A DNA stretch of 22,509 bases, from positions 1 to 22,509 of the forward strand of contig JBEQBT010000019.1 of the NCBI GenBank assembly GCA_041639705.1, in the 5' to 3' direction. Each line of letters begins with the position of its first letter. The stretch's first letter is position 1. Positions 14,744-21,983 of the stretch are shown here, one piece after another. This DNA is from JARDZI01 sp041639705. Its GTDB lineage: Bacteria; Bacillota; Clostridia; Clostridiales; Caloramatoraceae. The translations under genes and the position numbers were made by a program. A model generated the notes under the pieces. It was not told where the DNA came from. It did not search any database and worked only from the letters and a program-made list of their open reading frames with translations.

Positions 14744-16132
14744 TTGAAGAGTAAACTTACTGAGGGGAATATTTTAAAAAAGTTAATAATTCTTGCACTG
14801 CCAATTATGGGTACATCAATGATTCAAATGGCATATAGCATGACGAATATGATATGGATTGGAGTACTAGGCTCAAGAGCCGTCACATCAATTGGAACTG
14901 CAGGGTTTTATACATGGCTTGCTGCTGCATTTATAGTAATACCAAGGATAGGTGCTGAGGTGGGGGTTGCTCAATCTGTTGGTAAAAGGGACATAAATGA
15001 AGAAAAAAATTATATAAGACATTCCATACAATTGGATGTGTTTTTTGCAGTTATGTATGGAATTGTTATGATATTATTCAGAAAGCAGCTTATAGGGTTT
15101 TTCGATATAAAGGGTGATGACATAGTAAGTAATGCAATTAGTTATCTTGCAATATTGGGAGTAGGAATGGTATGTTTCTTTCTTCCACCAGTGTTTACAG
15201 GAATTTTTAATGGACATGGAGATAGTAAAACACCATTTTTGATAAACATGATAGGACTAGTAACCAATATAATACTTGATCCACTTTTAATTTTGGGGAT
15301 AGGTCCATTTCCTAAATTGGGAGTACCAGGTGCAGCAATTGCAACGATATTTGCACAATTTGTTGTAACCATAGTTTTTATATATGTTATAAGAAAAAAG
15401 ACTGATTTCTTTCATGGTGTAAATTTTTTGCAAAAACCTGATTGGGGTCATTTAGGTAGAATCGTAAAGCTAGGAATCCCTGCAGCACTACAAAGTGGAG
15501 CCTTTACCATTATCGCAATGGTTATTGCAAAGATTCTTGCAAGATGGGGTTCAATGCCTATTGCAGTACAAAGTGTTGGCTCTCAGATAGAGTCAATTTC
15601 ATGGATGACTTCAGGTGGCATTCAGACAGCACTTAGTGCATTTGTAGGGCAAAATTATGGTGCAAAGAAATGGGATAGAATATATAAGGGCTATTATACA
15701 GCTATGGGTATTGCTGCTGTTATTGGAGTAATTACCTCCAGTCTTCTCATATTTCTACCTGGACCAATTTTCTCGGTATTTATCCGTGAAAAGGAAGTTG
15801 TTAAGGAGGGTATAAAGTATCTTAGAATACTTGGGTTATCACAGCTTTTTATGGTGATGGAGATAGCTACTTCAGGAGCTTTTAATGGTCTTGGAAAGAC
15901 AATTCCACCATCAATTGTAGGTGTTGTGTTGAATGCACTGAGGATCCCAGGAGCATTGCTCTTAGCAGTAACCCTTGGTGTCACTGGTGTATGGTGGAGT
16001 ATAAGTATAAGCAGTATTTTAAAAGGGATTATATTAACAACCTGGTTTATTATATTTTTAAGCAGACGCCCTGAGATAATGGGAAAAGGATTTAGTATGT
16101 TTAAGAAATTAAACCTTGAAGGTGAGCAGTGA
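14744..16132 (+). CDS. MATE family multidrug efflux transporter
   Basis: This 462-aa membrane protein has about 12 hydrophobic segments in two similar halves and typical MATE phrases: LALPIMGTSMIQMAYSMTNM near the N-terminus, GDSKTPFLINMIGLVTNIILD (residues ~164-184) and the second-half counterpart FNGLGKTIPPSIVGVVLNAL. Such proteins export cationic drugs or metabolites in exchange for Na+ or H+. Translation starts at TTG 14744, 8 nt after AGAGAGG; the next in-frame ATG is well inside TM1. It has its own promoter and no adjacent regulator. The stop codon lies in the first bases of the 113-bp repeat. Substrate and coupling ion cannot be assigned. Confidence 0.9.
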   Translation: MKSKLTEGNILKKLIILALPIMGTSMIQMAYSMTNMIWIGVLGSRAVTSIGTAGFYTWLAAAFIVIPRIGAEVGVAQSVGKRDINEEKNYIRHSIQLDVFFAVMYGIVMILFRKQLIGFFDIKGDDIVSNAISYLAILGVGMVCFFLPPVFTGIFNGHGDSKTPFLINMIGLVTNIILDPLLILGIGPFPKLGVPGAAIATIFAQFVVTIVFIYVIRKKTDFFHGVNFLQKPDWGHLGRIVKLGIPAALQSGAFTIIAMVIAKILARWGSMPIAVQSVGSQIESISWMTSGGIQTALSAFVGQNYGAKKWDRIYKGYYTAMGIAAVIGVITSSLLIFLPGPIFSVFIREKEVVKEGIKYLRILGLSQLFMVMEIATSGAFNGLGKTIPPSIVGVVLNALRIPGALLLAVTLGVTGVWWSISISSILKGIILTTWFIIFLSRRPEIMGKGFSMFKKLNLEGEQ

Positions 16133-16243
16133 ACTCCTTCAGCTAAAGCTGAACATCGAGACTTCAGGTGGGGACTCTACCCCACCTAAAGCAAAAAGTG
16201 GAAACTCCACCTTATAGAAGGTGAAGTCTTAGAAATTGATAAA
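16128..16243 (+). repeat. ~113-bp double-hairpin repeat, copy 2
   Basis: Same orientation as 5857-5972, about 96% identical (five substitutions over 113 bp). It begins at the stop codon of the MATE gene. Both hairpins are retained, with one mismatch in the second (AAGGTGAAGT). Confidence 0.85.
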
Positions 16244-16256
16244 AAACATAGCATAG

Positions 16257-16307
16257 GTGCCAGCTATATGAGATTCTACGGAACCCATAATCTCATATAG
16301 CTGGCAC
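16257..16307. repeat. 19-bp perfect inverted repeat
   Basis: GTGCCAGCTATATGAGATT and AATCTCATATAGCTGGCAC flank a 13-nt loop. There is no T-run. The left arm resembles 9520-9540 in element A (18 of 20 bases counting one flanking G) and more weakly 9301-9320. Confidence 0.85.
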
Positions 16308-16308
16308 T

Positions 16309-16620
16309 AATAATTTGATAAGCTTAATTCAAGTTTTATCTATCCTAGTACAAAACCTTTTAATTTTTTGGCTCTATAAAGAAAATGTTGAATATGAAAG
16401 TGTAGGGGCAAACTGTTTTCACCCGTTGGCACTAATGTTTGAGATTGCTTATTTGACTAAAATGCTTAATTGCTTGCGAAGACTGTACGCCAATAAAGAG
16501 AGAAGGATGAAATATCAACACTAATTTTAAAAAGAACCATTTTTTTAAATTATAAAAGAATAATAAAGGATAAAAACCTAGGTAAAGGAAATAATAAAAT
16601 ATAAATAGGATAGAGGAGGA
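16309..16620. other. Gene-free AT-rich stretch
   Basis: I see no convincing gene. A degenerate GTAGGGGC palindrome half and a short TTGGCACTAATG segment (16403-16440) look like repeat debris. The open frame at 16315-16524 has no ribosome binding site and a repeat-derived composition. Confidence 0.5.
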
Positions 16621-16627
16621 GTAAGTT

Positions 16628-16897
16628 ATGTCAAGACTTGAAGCAGCAGTTGAAAGAATAAAAACCATTGAATGTCCTACAGGAGAAGTGGAATATCGGG
16701 TTGCAGACATACTTGACGATTATGGAATTGCAAATAGAAATGAAGTAATTATAAATAGAGATAAGAGTTTAGATAGGGATGGTGCTCAAGCATACTGTAC
16801 TAATACTTCAGAAAGAATGGAGAAATCCATTGTAATTTTGGCCAAATCAGGATTTGACGATTATGTTGCTAAGGTAGAAGATGCTTATATAAAGTAA
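16628..16897 (+). CDS. Unknown small protein, 89 aa
   Basis: The product begins MSRLEAAVERIKTIECPTGE and is a small acidic soluble protein with two cysteines and no signal peptide or membrane segment. I do not recognise the family. A very strong GAGGAGGAG site precedes the ATG, so high expression is plausible. It lies alone between repeat debris and the riboflavin operon promoter, with no clear terminator, so some read-through into the FMN leader is possible. No function is proposed. Confidence 0.8.
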   Translation: MSRLEAAVERIKTIECPTGEVEYRVADILDDYGIANRNEVIINRDKSLDRDGAQAYCTNTSERMEKSIVILAKSGFDDYVAKVEDAYIK

Positions 16898-16967
16898 GTT
16901 ATATTTTTTTGAATAAAGGTTCATAAAACGAATAATATTATTGTATAAACGAATACTAAATATACAG

Positions 16968-16996
16968 TTGACATAAATATTCAAGGGTGATATTAT
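16968..16996 (+). promoter_or_regulatory. Promoter of the riboflavin operon
   Basis: A perfect TTGACA and TATTAT are 17 bp apart. The start near 17003 leaves about 15 nt before the FMN aptamer. Confidence 0.8.
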
Positions 16997-17017
16997 GAGT
17001 GTATTAAAATTTAATAA

Positions 17018-17123
17018 ATCTTCAGGGCAGGGTGTAATTCCCTACCGGCGGTATAGCCCGCGAGCCGTAAGGCAGATTCGGTGAGACTCCGAAGCCGACA
17101 GTAAAGTCTGGATGGAAGAAGAT
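17018..17123 (+). promoter_or_regulatory. FMN riboswitch (RFN element)
   Basis: All landmark segments are present in order: AGGGCAGGGTGTAATTCCC, ACCGGCGGT, AGCCCGCGAGCC, GGCAGATTCGGTG, TCCGAAGCCGACAGT and AGTCTGGATGG. P1 is closed by ATCTTC (17018-17023) and GAAGAT (17118-17123). It senses FMN and should shut down ribD-ribE-ribBA-ribH when flavin is plentiful, through the terminator at 17191-17230. Confidence 0.97.
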
Positions 17124-17190
17124 AAATTAGTATGCATTTAATTTGTAATGTCATGCATTTGGCAATAGTATTAGATTGAATTTTTGCATA

Positions 17191-17230
17191 TTTAAGCCCT
17201 GAGGATAAACTCTCAGGGCTTAAATTTTTT
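17191..17230 (+). terminator. Riboswitch-controlled terminator
   Basis: TTTAAGCCCTGAG pairs with CTCAGGGCTTAAA over 13 bp with an 8-nt loop, followed by six T. Its left arm (GCCCTGA) can also pair with TCAGGGC at 17022-17028 in the aptamer, a possible antiterminator. Confidence 0.92.
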
Positions 17231-17256
17231 ATATATAAAAGAATCGAGGTGATTTT

Positions 17257-18357
17257 ATGGATATTAGATTTATGGAAAGAGCATTGGAATTGGCAGAGAA
17301 GGGCAGGGGGTATACCAATCCAAATCCATTAGTTGGAGCTGTCATTGTAAAGTTAGGAAGAATTATCGGAGAAGGATATCATGAGTTTTATGGAGCTAAT
17401 CATGCTGAGGTAAATGCATTTAAGAATGCTGTGGAAGATGTTATGGGAGCCACAATGTATGTTACTTTGGAGCCATGTTCTCATTATGGTAAAACTCCAC
17501 CCTGTGCAAAAGCAATAGTGGAAAAAGGAATCAAGAAAGTAGTGATTGGTATACAGGATCCAAATCCTTTAGTTGCAGGAAGGGGAATTGAAATTCTTAA
17601 GAAAAATGGCATTGAGGTAGTACTGGGTGTACTAGAGGAGAAGGGAAAGAAATTAAATGAAATATTTTTAAAATACATAACAACTGGACTTCCCTTTTGC
17701 ATTATGAAAACTGCTATGACCCTGGATGGAAAAATTGCAGCACAAACTGGTGACTCAAAATGGATTACAGGAGAGCTTTCAAGGAAATATGTTCATGGGC
17801 TTAGACACAGAACTGCAAGCATTATGACAGGGATTGGGACAATTTTAGCAGATGATCCTATGCTAAATACTAGATTAGAAAATGGAGGAGGGAGTGATCC
17901 TATAAGGATAATTCTGGATAGCAGCGCTAGAATACCCTTAAAGGCAAAGGTTCTAAATCTTGATTCTAAGGCTTCAACTATTATTGTTACTACAGAAAAG
18001 GCTGATAAAGAAAAAATTAAGGCAATAGAAGAAATGGGTGCAGAGGTTATTATAGCTCCTCTCAAAAATAATGGAGTAGACTTATCCTTCCTTATTAGAG
18101 TTCTTGGAGAGAAAAAGATAGATAGTATACTCTTAGAAGGTGGAAGCAAAATAAACTATGCTGCACTTGAGGAAGGTATAGTAGATAAGGTAAATGCATT
18201 TATTGCACCTAAGATTATAGGAGGAGATAATGCAAAGACACCTGTTGGTGGAGAAGGAAGGCAATTGATGAAGGATGCTATTACTTTAAAGAATATTGAG
18301 GTATATCATTTTGAAAATGACATAATGATAGAGGGCTACATTGTTAAGGAGGGATAA
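17257..18357 (+). CDS. ribD: Bifunctional pyrimidine deaminase/reductase RibD
   Basis: This 366-aa enzyme carries out the second and third steps of riboflavin synthesis: deamination of the diaminopyrimidine ribosyl phosphate and NADPH reduction of its ribose. The deaminase domain (1-~145) has the zinc ligands His49, Cys74 and Cys83 in NHAEVN and PCSHYGKTPPC, with catalytic Glu51. The reductase domain (~146-366) begins at FCIMKTAMTLDGKIA and includes SKWITGE and LLEGGSKIN. The length is usual for fused RibD. GAGGTGAT precedes the ATG. It is the first gene after the FMN riboswitch. Confidence 0.97.
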   Translation: MDIRFMERALELAEKGRGYTNPNPLVGAVIVKLGRIIGEGYHEFYGANHAEVNAFKNAVEDVMGATMYVTLEPCSHYGKTPPCAKAIVEKGIKKVVIGIQDPNPLVAGRGIEILKKNGIEVVLGVLEEKGKKLNEIFLKYITTGLPFCIMKTAMTLDGKIAAQTGDSKWITGELSRKYVHGLRHRTASIMTGIGTILADDPMLNTRLENGGGSDPIRIILDSSARIPLKAKVLNLDSKASTIIVTTEKADKEKIKAIEEMGAEVIIAPLKNNGVDLSFLIRVLGEKKIDSILLEGGSKINYAALEEGIVDKVNAFIAPKIIGGDNAKTPVGGEGRQLMKDAITLKNIEVYHFENDIMIEGYIVKEG

Positions 18358-18362
18358 CCCTT

Positions 18363-19013
18363 ATGTTTACAGGATTAGTAGAAGAAATTGGAAGAGTGGA
18401 TGCCATTGTAAAGTCTGCAAAATCAGCAAGAATTGCGATTAAAGCCAGTAAAGTGCTGGAAGGTGTAAAGCTTGGAGATAGTATAGCAGTTAATGGTGTG
18501 TGTCTTACAGTAACATCCTTTGACAAAGGAAGATTTACAGTTGATGTTATGGCAGAAACAATGAGAAGAAGTAATTTAAGAAACCTGACCTCTGGAATAG
18601 AGGTAAATCTTGAAAGGGCAATGAGACTGGGAGATAGATTAGGGGGCCATATAGTAAGTGGGCATATTGATGCAATGGGTACTATAGAAAGCTATGAGCA
18701 GGAGGACAATGCAGTATGGATTGCTATTACTGCTTCTCCTGAAATATTAAAATATGTGGTGCAAAAAGGCTCTATAGGAATAGATGGAGTGAGCTTAACA
18801 ATAGCTTATGTAGATGATTATGTATTTAAGGTTTCAATAATTCCACATACTAAGGATATGACAACCCTTCTTAGAAAGAAAGCCGGTGATGAAGTAAACA
18901 TTGAGTGTGATGTGATAGGAAAATATATTGAAAAACTTTTAGGAGCTAAAGAACAGGCACCAGTTAAAAAAGGTATAGATTTTGATTTTCTAAGCCAGAA
19001 TGGTTTTGCATAG
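18363..19013 (+). CDS. ribE: Riboflavin synthase alpha chain
   Basis: This 216-aa enzyme converts two 6,7-dimethyl-8-ribityllumazine molecules to riboflavin and a pyrimidine that is recycled. The hallmark MFTGLVEEIG opens the first barrel, and the second, internally repeated barrel opens near GGHIVSGHIDAMGTIES (~residues 95-111). The start is 5 bp after the ribD stop, so translation is probably coupled. The name follows the Firmicutes order; in E. coli naming this gene is ribC. The C-terminal tail (KKGIDFDFLSQNGFA) is a normal trimerisation helix region. Confidence 0.96.
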   Translation: MFTGLVEEIGRVDAIVKSAKSARIAIKASKVLEGVKLGDSIAVNGVCLTVTSFDKGRFTVDVMAETMRRSNLRNLTSGIEVNLERAMRLGDRLGGHIVSGHIDAMGTIESYEQEDNAVWIAITASPEILKYVVQKGSIGIDGVSLTIAYVDDYVFKVSIIPHTKDMTTLLRKKAGDEVNIECDVIGKYIEKLLGAKEQAPVKKGIDFDFLSQNGFA

Positions 19014-19061
19014 AAAATACTTGATAGTAATTACATTTGATAAAAAATGGGAGGGTGGAAA

Positions 19062-20282
19062 ATGTATAAATTTAATTCAATTGAAGAAGCAATTGAGGAT
19101 ATAAGATTAGGAAAAATGGTTGTTGTAGTAGATGATGAAGATAGGGAAAATGAAGGGGATTTGTTAATGGCTGCAGAAAATGTAACCCCTGAAGCTATAA
19201 ACTTTATGGCTAAATACGCTAGAGGCTTAATATGTATGCCAGTTATAGGAGAGAGGTTAAGGGAACTGGATATTGTTCCTATGGTAACTAAGAATACAGA
19301 ATCACTTCAAACAGCATTTACAGTATCAATAGATGCTGCTGAAACAACCACAGGAATTTCAGCCTATGAAAGAGCAGCCACAATACTAAAGGTTGTTAAT
19401 CAAAAGTCTATGCCAGGGGATTTTAAAAGACCAGGTCATGTTTTCCCTTTGGAGGCTAGGGAAGGTGGAGTATTAAAAAGAGCTGGACACACAGAAGCTG
19501 CAGTAGATTTTGCTAAATTGGCTGGTCTATACCCTGCTGGAGTTATATGTGAAATAATGAATGAAGATGGAACTATGGCTAGAACACCTCAGCTTATGGA
19601 ATATGTAAAAGAACATAATTTAAAAATTATTACCATAGCTGATTTAATTTTATACCGTAAGAACAGGGAGGTATATATAAAAAGGGTTACAGAAGCAAAG
19701 CTGCCTACAAAGCATGGTGATTTTAGAATGATAGGCTATGAAAATATACTAAATGGAGAGCATCATGTTGCCCTGGTAAAGGGTGATGTTTCAGATGGAG
19801 AACCAGTGCTTACAAGAGTACATTCAGAGTGTTTAACTGGAGATGCATTTGGGTCATTAAGATGTGACTGTGGTGAGCAGCTTGCAGCAGCACTGGAAAG
19901 GATAGAGGAGGAAGGGAGAGGAATACTTCTTTATATGAGGCAGGAGGGTAGAGGGATAGGTCTTATAAACAAAATAAAAGCCTATTCACTTCAAGAACAG
20001 GGGATGGATACTGTAGAGGCAAATTTAGCACTAGGATTTCCAGCAGATATGAGGGATTATGGAATAGGTGCACAAATCCTTGTTGATCTTGGAGCAAAGA
20101 AGATAAAGCTTATGACTAATAATCCTAGAAAAATTGGGGGCTTAACAGGATATGGTATAGAAATTGTAGATAGAATTCCAATTCAGATGAACCATAATGA
20201 AAGTAATGAATACTATTTAAGAACAAAAAAGCAGAAGCTTGGACATATGTTAAACTTTGATGAAGTAAATGGAGGAAAATAA
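19062..20282 (+). CDS. ribBA: Bifunctional DHBP synthase / GTP cyclohydrolase II RibBA
   Basis: The 406-aa fusion supplies both precursors. The N-terminal domain (1-~200) makes dihydroxybutanone phosphate from ribulose 5-phosphate and has the acidic loop DDEDRENEGDL and the RPGHVFPL and AGHTEA motifs. The C-terminal domain (~205-406) opens GTP and has the zinc site SECLTGDAFGSLRCDCGEQ and RQEGRGIGL. The ATG at 19062 is chosen because GGGAGGG lies just upstream; the ATG at 19047 would place the start inside that region. Both active sites look intact. The next start is 1 bp after its stop. Confidence 0.96.
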   Translation: MYKFNSIEEAIEDIRLGKMVVVVDDEDRENEGDLLMAAENVTPEAINFMAKYARGLICMPVIGERLRELDIVPMVTKNTESLQTAFTVSIDAAETTTGISAYERAATILKVVNQKSMPGDFKRPGHVFPLEAREGGVLKRAGHTEAAVDFAKLAGLYPAGVICEIMNEDGTMARTPQLMEYVKEHNLKIITIADLILYRKNREVYIKRVTEAKLPTKHGDFRMIGYENILNGEHHVALVKGDVSDGEPVLTRVHSECLTGDAFGSLRCDCGEQLAAALERIEEEGRGILLYMRQEGRGIGLINKIKAYSLQEQGMDTVEANLALGFPADMRDYGIGAQILVDLGAKKIKLMTNNPRKIGGLTGYGIEIVDRIPIQMNHNESNEYYLRTKKQKLGHMLNFDEVNGGK

Positions 20283-20283
20283 T

Positions 20284-20745
20284 ATGAAAATATATGAAGG
20301 TAAACTAGTTGCTGAGGGTTTAAAGTTTGGAATTATTGTAGGGAGGTTTAATGAGTTTATTGGAGGTAAGCTGTTAGGAGGAGCAATAGATGGGTTAAAG
20401 CGACATGGAGTAGAGGAAGATGAAATTGAGATAGCATGGGTTCCAGGAGCCTTTGAAATTCCACTTGTTGCAAAGAAAATGGCGGAATCTAAGAAATATA
20501 ATGCTGTCATCTGTCTTGGTGCAGTAATAAAAGGTGCTACACCTCACTTTGATTATGTATCCAGTGAAGTTTCAAAGGGTATTGCAAATGTATCCTTGGA
20601 AACTGAAACTCCTGTAATATTTGGAGTGTTAACCACCGATACTATTGAGCAAGCAATAGAAAGAGCAGGGACAAAGGCTGGCAATAAGGGTTATGATGCA
20701 GCAGTCACTGCTATTGAAATGGTAAATTTGATTAATCAATTATAA
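20284..20745 (+). CDS. ribH: 6,7-dimethyl-8-ribityllumazine synthase
   Basis: This 153-aa enzyme condenses the pyrimidine from RibD with dihydroxybutanone phosphate from RibBA. Family motifs are GRFNEFI, WVPGAFEIPL, CLGAVIKGATPHFDYV (with the catalytic His) and FGVLTTDT. GGAGG within the end of ribBA serves the ATG at 20284; an in-frame ATG at 20269 lies at that site and is less likely. It is the last gene of the operon. The dephosphorylation step is not encoded here. No strong terminator follows. Confidence 0.96.
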   Translation: MKIYEGKLVAEGLKFGIIVGRFNEFIGGKLLGGAIDGLKRHGVEEDEIEIAWVPGAFEIPLVAKKMAESKKYNAVICLGAVIKGATPHFDYVSSEVSKGIANVSLETETPVIFGVLTTDTIEQAIERAGTKAGNKGYDAAVTAIEMVNLINQL

Positions 20746-20862
20746 GAACAGCTATAAATTTCCTTATAAATGTTTACTGTTTACAAAGTATCTAGTATCA
20801 TAGAGTTATGGAATAATTGATATAAGATATTTTGTAAAAATAGTAAAAAAGGAGGGATTTTT

Positions 20863-21156
20863 ATGTTAGCTGTTTTAGCAATAATAGTTTGGGCTGTATT
20901 AGCACTTTTTATTGCACCAAATTTTGTAAGAATAAGTATAGGTGGAAATGAAAGGGATAACATTTTCTTAAAATGGCTTGTATTATTCCTTTTACCTATA
21001 ATCATAATCCTAATATTATCCTCTGCAGGAATAGTTGTAGTAGCAAGCATGTCCATTGTTGGTTTGATATTAATTCTTTTGCTATTAATAATAATAGTTG
21101 CTTATTTTACAGTAGGAATAAGCTTTAATGGAAAAAAATATAAATTTAAGAGATAG
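20863..21156 (+). CDS. Small membrane protein, 97 aa
   Basis: The product is strongly hydrophobic, with three predicted membrane segments (about residues 2-20, 37-57 and 60-86), a short charged loop (GGNERDN) and a basic C-terminal tail (NGKKYKFKR). GGAGGG precedes the ATG. I do not recognise a family. It lies 117 bp after ribH in the same direction and could be co-transcribed, but a link to riboflavin is unsupported. It does not resemble the riboflavin transporter RibU, which is much longer. Confidence 0.75.
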   Translation: MLAVLAIIVWAVLALFIAPNFVRISIGGNERDNIFLKWLVLFLLPIIIILILSSAGIVVVASMSIVGLILILLLLIIIVAYFTVGISFNGKKYKFKR

Positions 21157-21287
21157 TGAATAGATTAGGTTATATTTATTTGAGATTATGGAGAAGATTC
21201 TACACAGCTCTCAGAATTATAACAATCTGACGAACAAGGATAAATGTAAGAAATCTGTCATTAATATGAAAGTCACTGCAAGTGTCA

Positions 21288-21360
21288 ATGTCATCCTGAA
21301 CGCAGTGAAGGATCTTATACATACCATAGGGAAGATCCTTCACTACGCTCAGGATGACAT
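21288..21360. repeat. Palindromic repeat, GTCATCCTGA family, copy 4
   Basis: Near-perfect arms of about 29 bp run from ATGTCATCCTGAACGCAGTG to CACTACGCTCAGGATGACAT with two mismatches. An outer inverted pair, ATGAAAGTCA (21266) and TGACTTTCAT (21365), followed by T residues, extends the structure and could act as a terminator. Confidence 0.9.
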
Positions 21361-21399
21361 AGCCTGACTTTCATTTTTCGTGGTGCGGGCGCTCGGGGA

Positions 21400-21427
21400 A
21401 ATTCTGAACGTGGTGAAGAATCTTTCT
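21400..21427. repeat. Half copy of the GTCATCCTGA repeat
   Basis: AATTCTGAACGTGGTGAAGA matches one arm only, 40 bp after copy 4, in a locally GC-richer patch (TGCGGGCGCTCGGGG). The rest of 21157-21460 shows nothing else that I can identify. Confidence 0.65.
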
Positions 21428-21468
21428 ACAAAATTCTATATAATAATGGCTATTGCATAATATTTACA

Positions 21469-21497
21469 TTGATTTTGTATGAATCATGCCTTATAAT
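21469..21497 (+). promoter_or_regulatory. Promoter of the lysine-riboswitch aspartokinase unit
   Basis: TTGATT and a perfect TATAAT are 17 bp apart; transcription would start about 15 nt before the aptamer. Confidence 0.7.
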
Positions 21498-21518
21498 TCT
21501 TTAATAAGTTAATACTAA

Positions 21519-21679
21519 GATAGAGGAGCGGTATTTAATAGTACTGATGTGGAGGAAAGCACAGTGATGCATCAGAAAAGGAAATATCGCCGAAGCGTGC
21601 AGATAATGCTTTAATGCTGTACAGCTGGTGCTGCATATAATATATGTAGGACTGTCACATGTAAATGTGGAGAGCTATC
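21519..21679 (+). promoter_or_regulatory. Lysine riboswitch (L box)
   Basis: P1 is GATAG...CTATC. The conserved core is present: AGAGGAGCG, AAAAGGAAAT, ATCGCCGAAGCG, GCTGGTGCTGCAT, GTAGGACTGTCAC and GTGGAGAGCTATC. Lysine binding should favour the terminator at 21716 and lower aspartokinase expression. Confidence 0.95.
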
Positions 21680-21715
21680 ATTCAAGAAAATTGCGTGTAT
21701 TTATACGTATTTTAC

Positions 21716-21748
21716 TGCCTTGGGTGTTTATGCTCAAGGCATTTTTAT
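21716..21748 (+). terminator. Lysine-riboswitch terminator
   Basis: TGCCTTG pairs with CAAGGCA around a loop, followed by TTTTTATTT. Confidence 0.9.
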
Positions 21749-21803
21749 TTAACAAAGTTACGTAACTGTTAATACTATGAAGGATCATCTGTAATAGGAA
21801 TAT

Positions 21804-21874
21804 GTCATTTTAACCATAGTGAAGAACCTAATATGGGTACCTTGAAAAAGATCCTTCACTACGTTCAGGATGAC
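21804..21874. repeat. Palindromic repeat, GTCATCCTGA family, copy 5
   Basis: The right arm TTCACTACGTTCAGGATGAC is intact, but the left arm (GTCATTTTAACCATAGTGAA) is degenerate. It lies in the untranslated leader between the lysine-riboswitch terminator and the aspartokinase start. Confidence 0.8.
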
Positions 21875-21983
21875 AATGTAGTCTTCCATAGCAATGACAG
21901 GACTTGTTTTCATAACAATCTTATAACTTATTCTAATGACATCTTAGTGAAAATACTGAAGATAATTATGAGGAGTGAAATAT

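Noticed and set aside
16315..16524. Plus-strand frame of 69 codons
   Set aside because: No ribosome binding site and it runs through repeat debris.
16995..17084. Short leader frame MSVLKFNKSS in the FMN leader
   Set aside because: Its ATG overlaps the -10 box of the operon promoter, so it would not be in the transcript; the similarity to a gene start is fortuitous.
1296..21874. Reading the spaced palindromes as a CRISPR array
   Set aside because: Copies are kilobases apart, palindromic over their whole length and have no regular spacers or cas genes.
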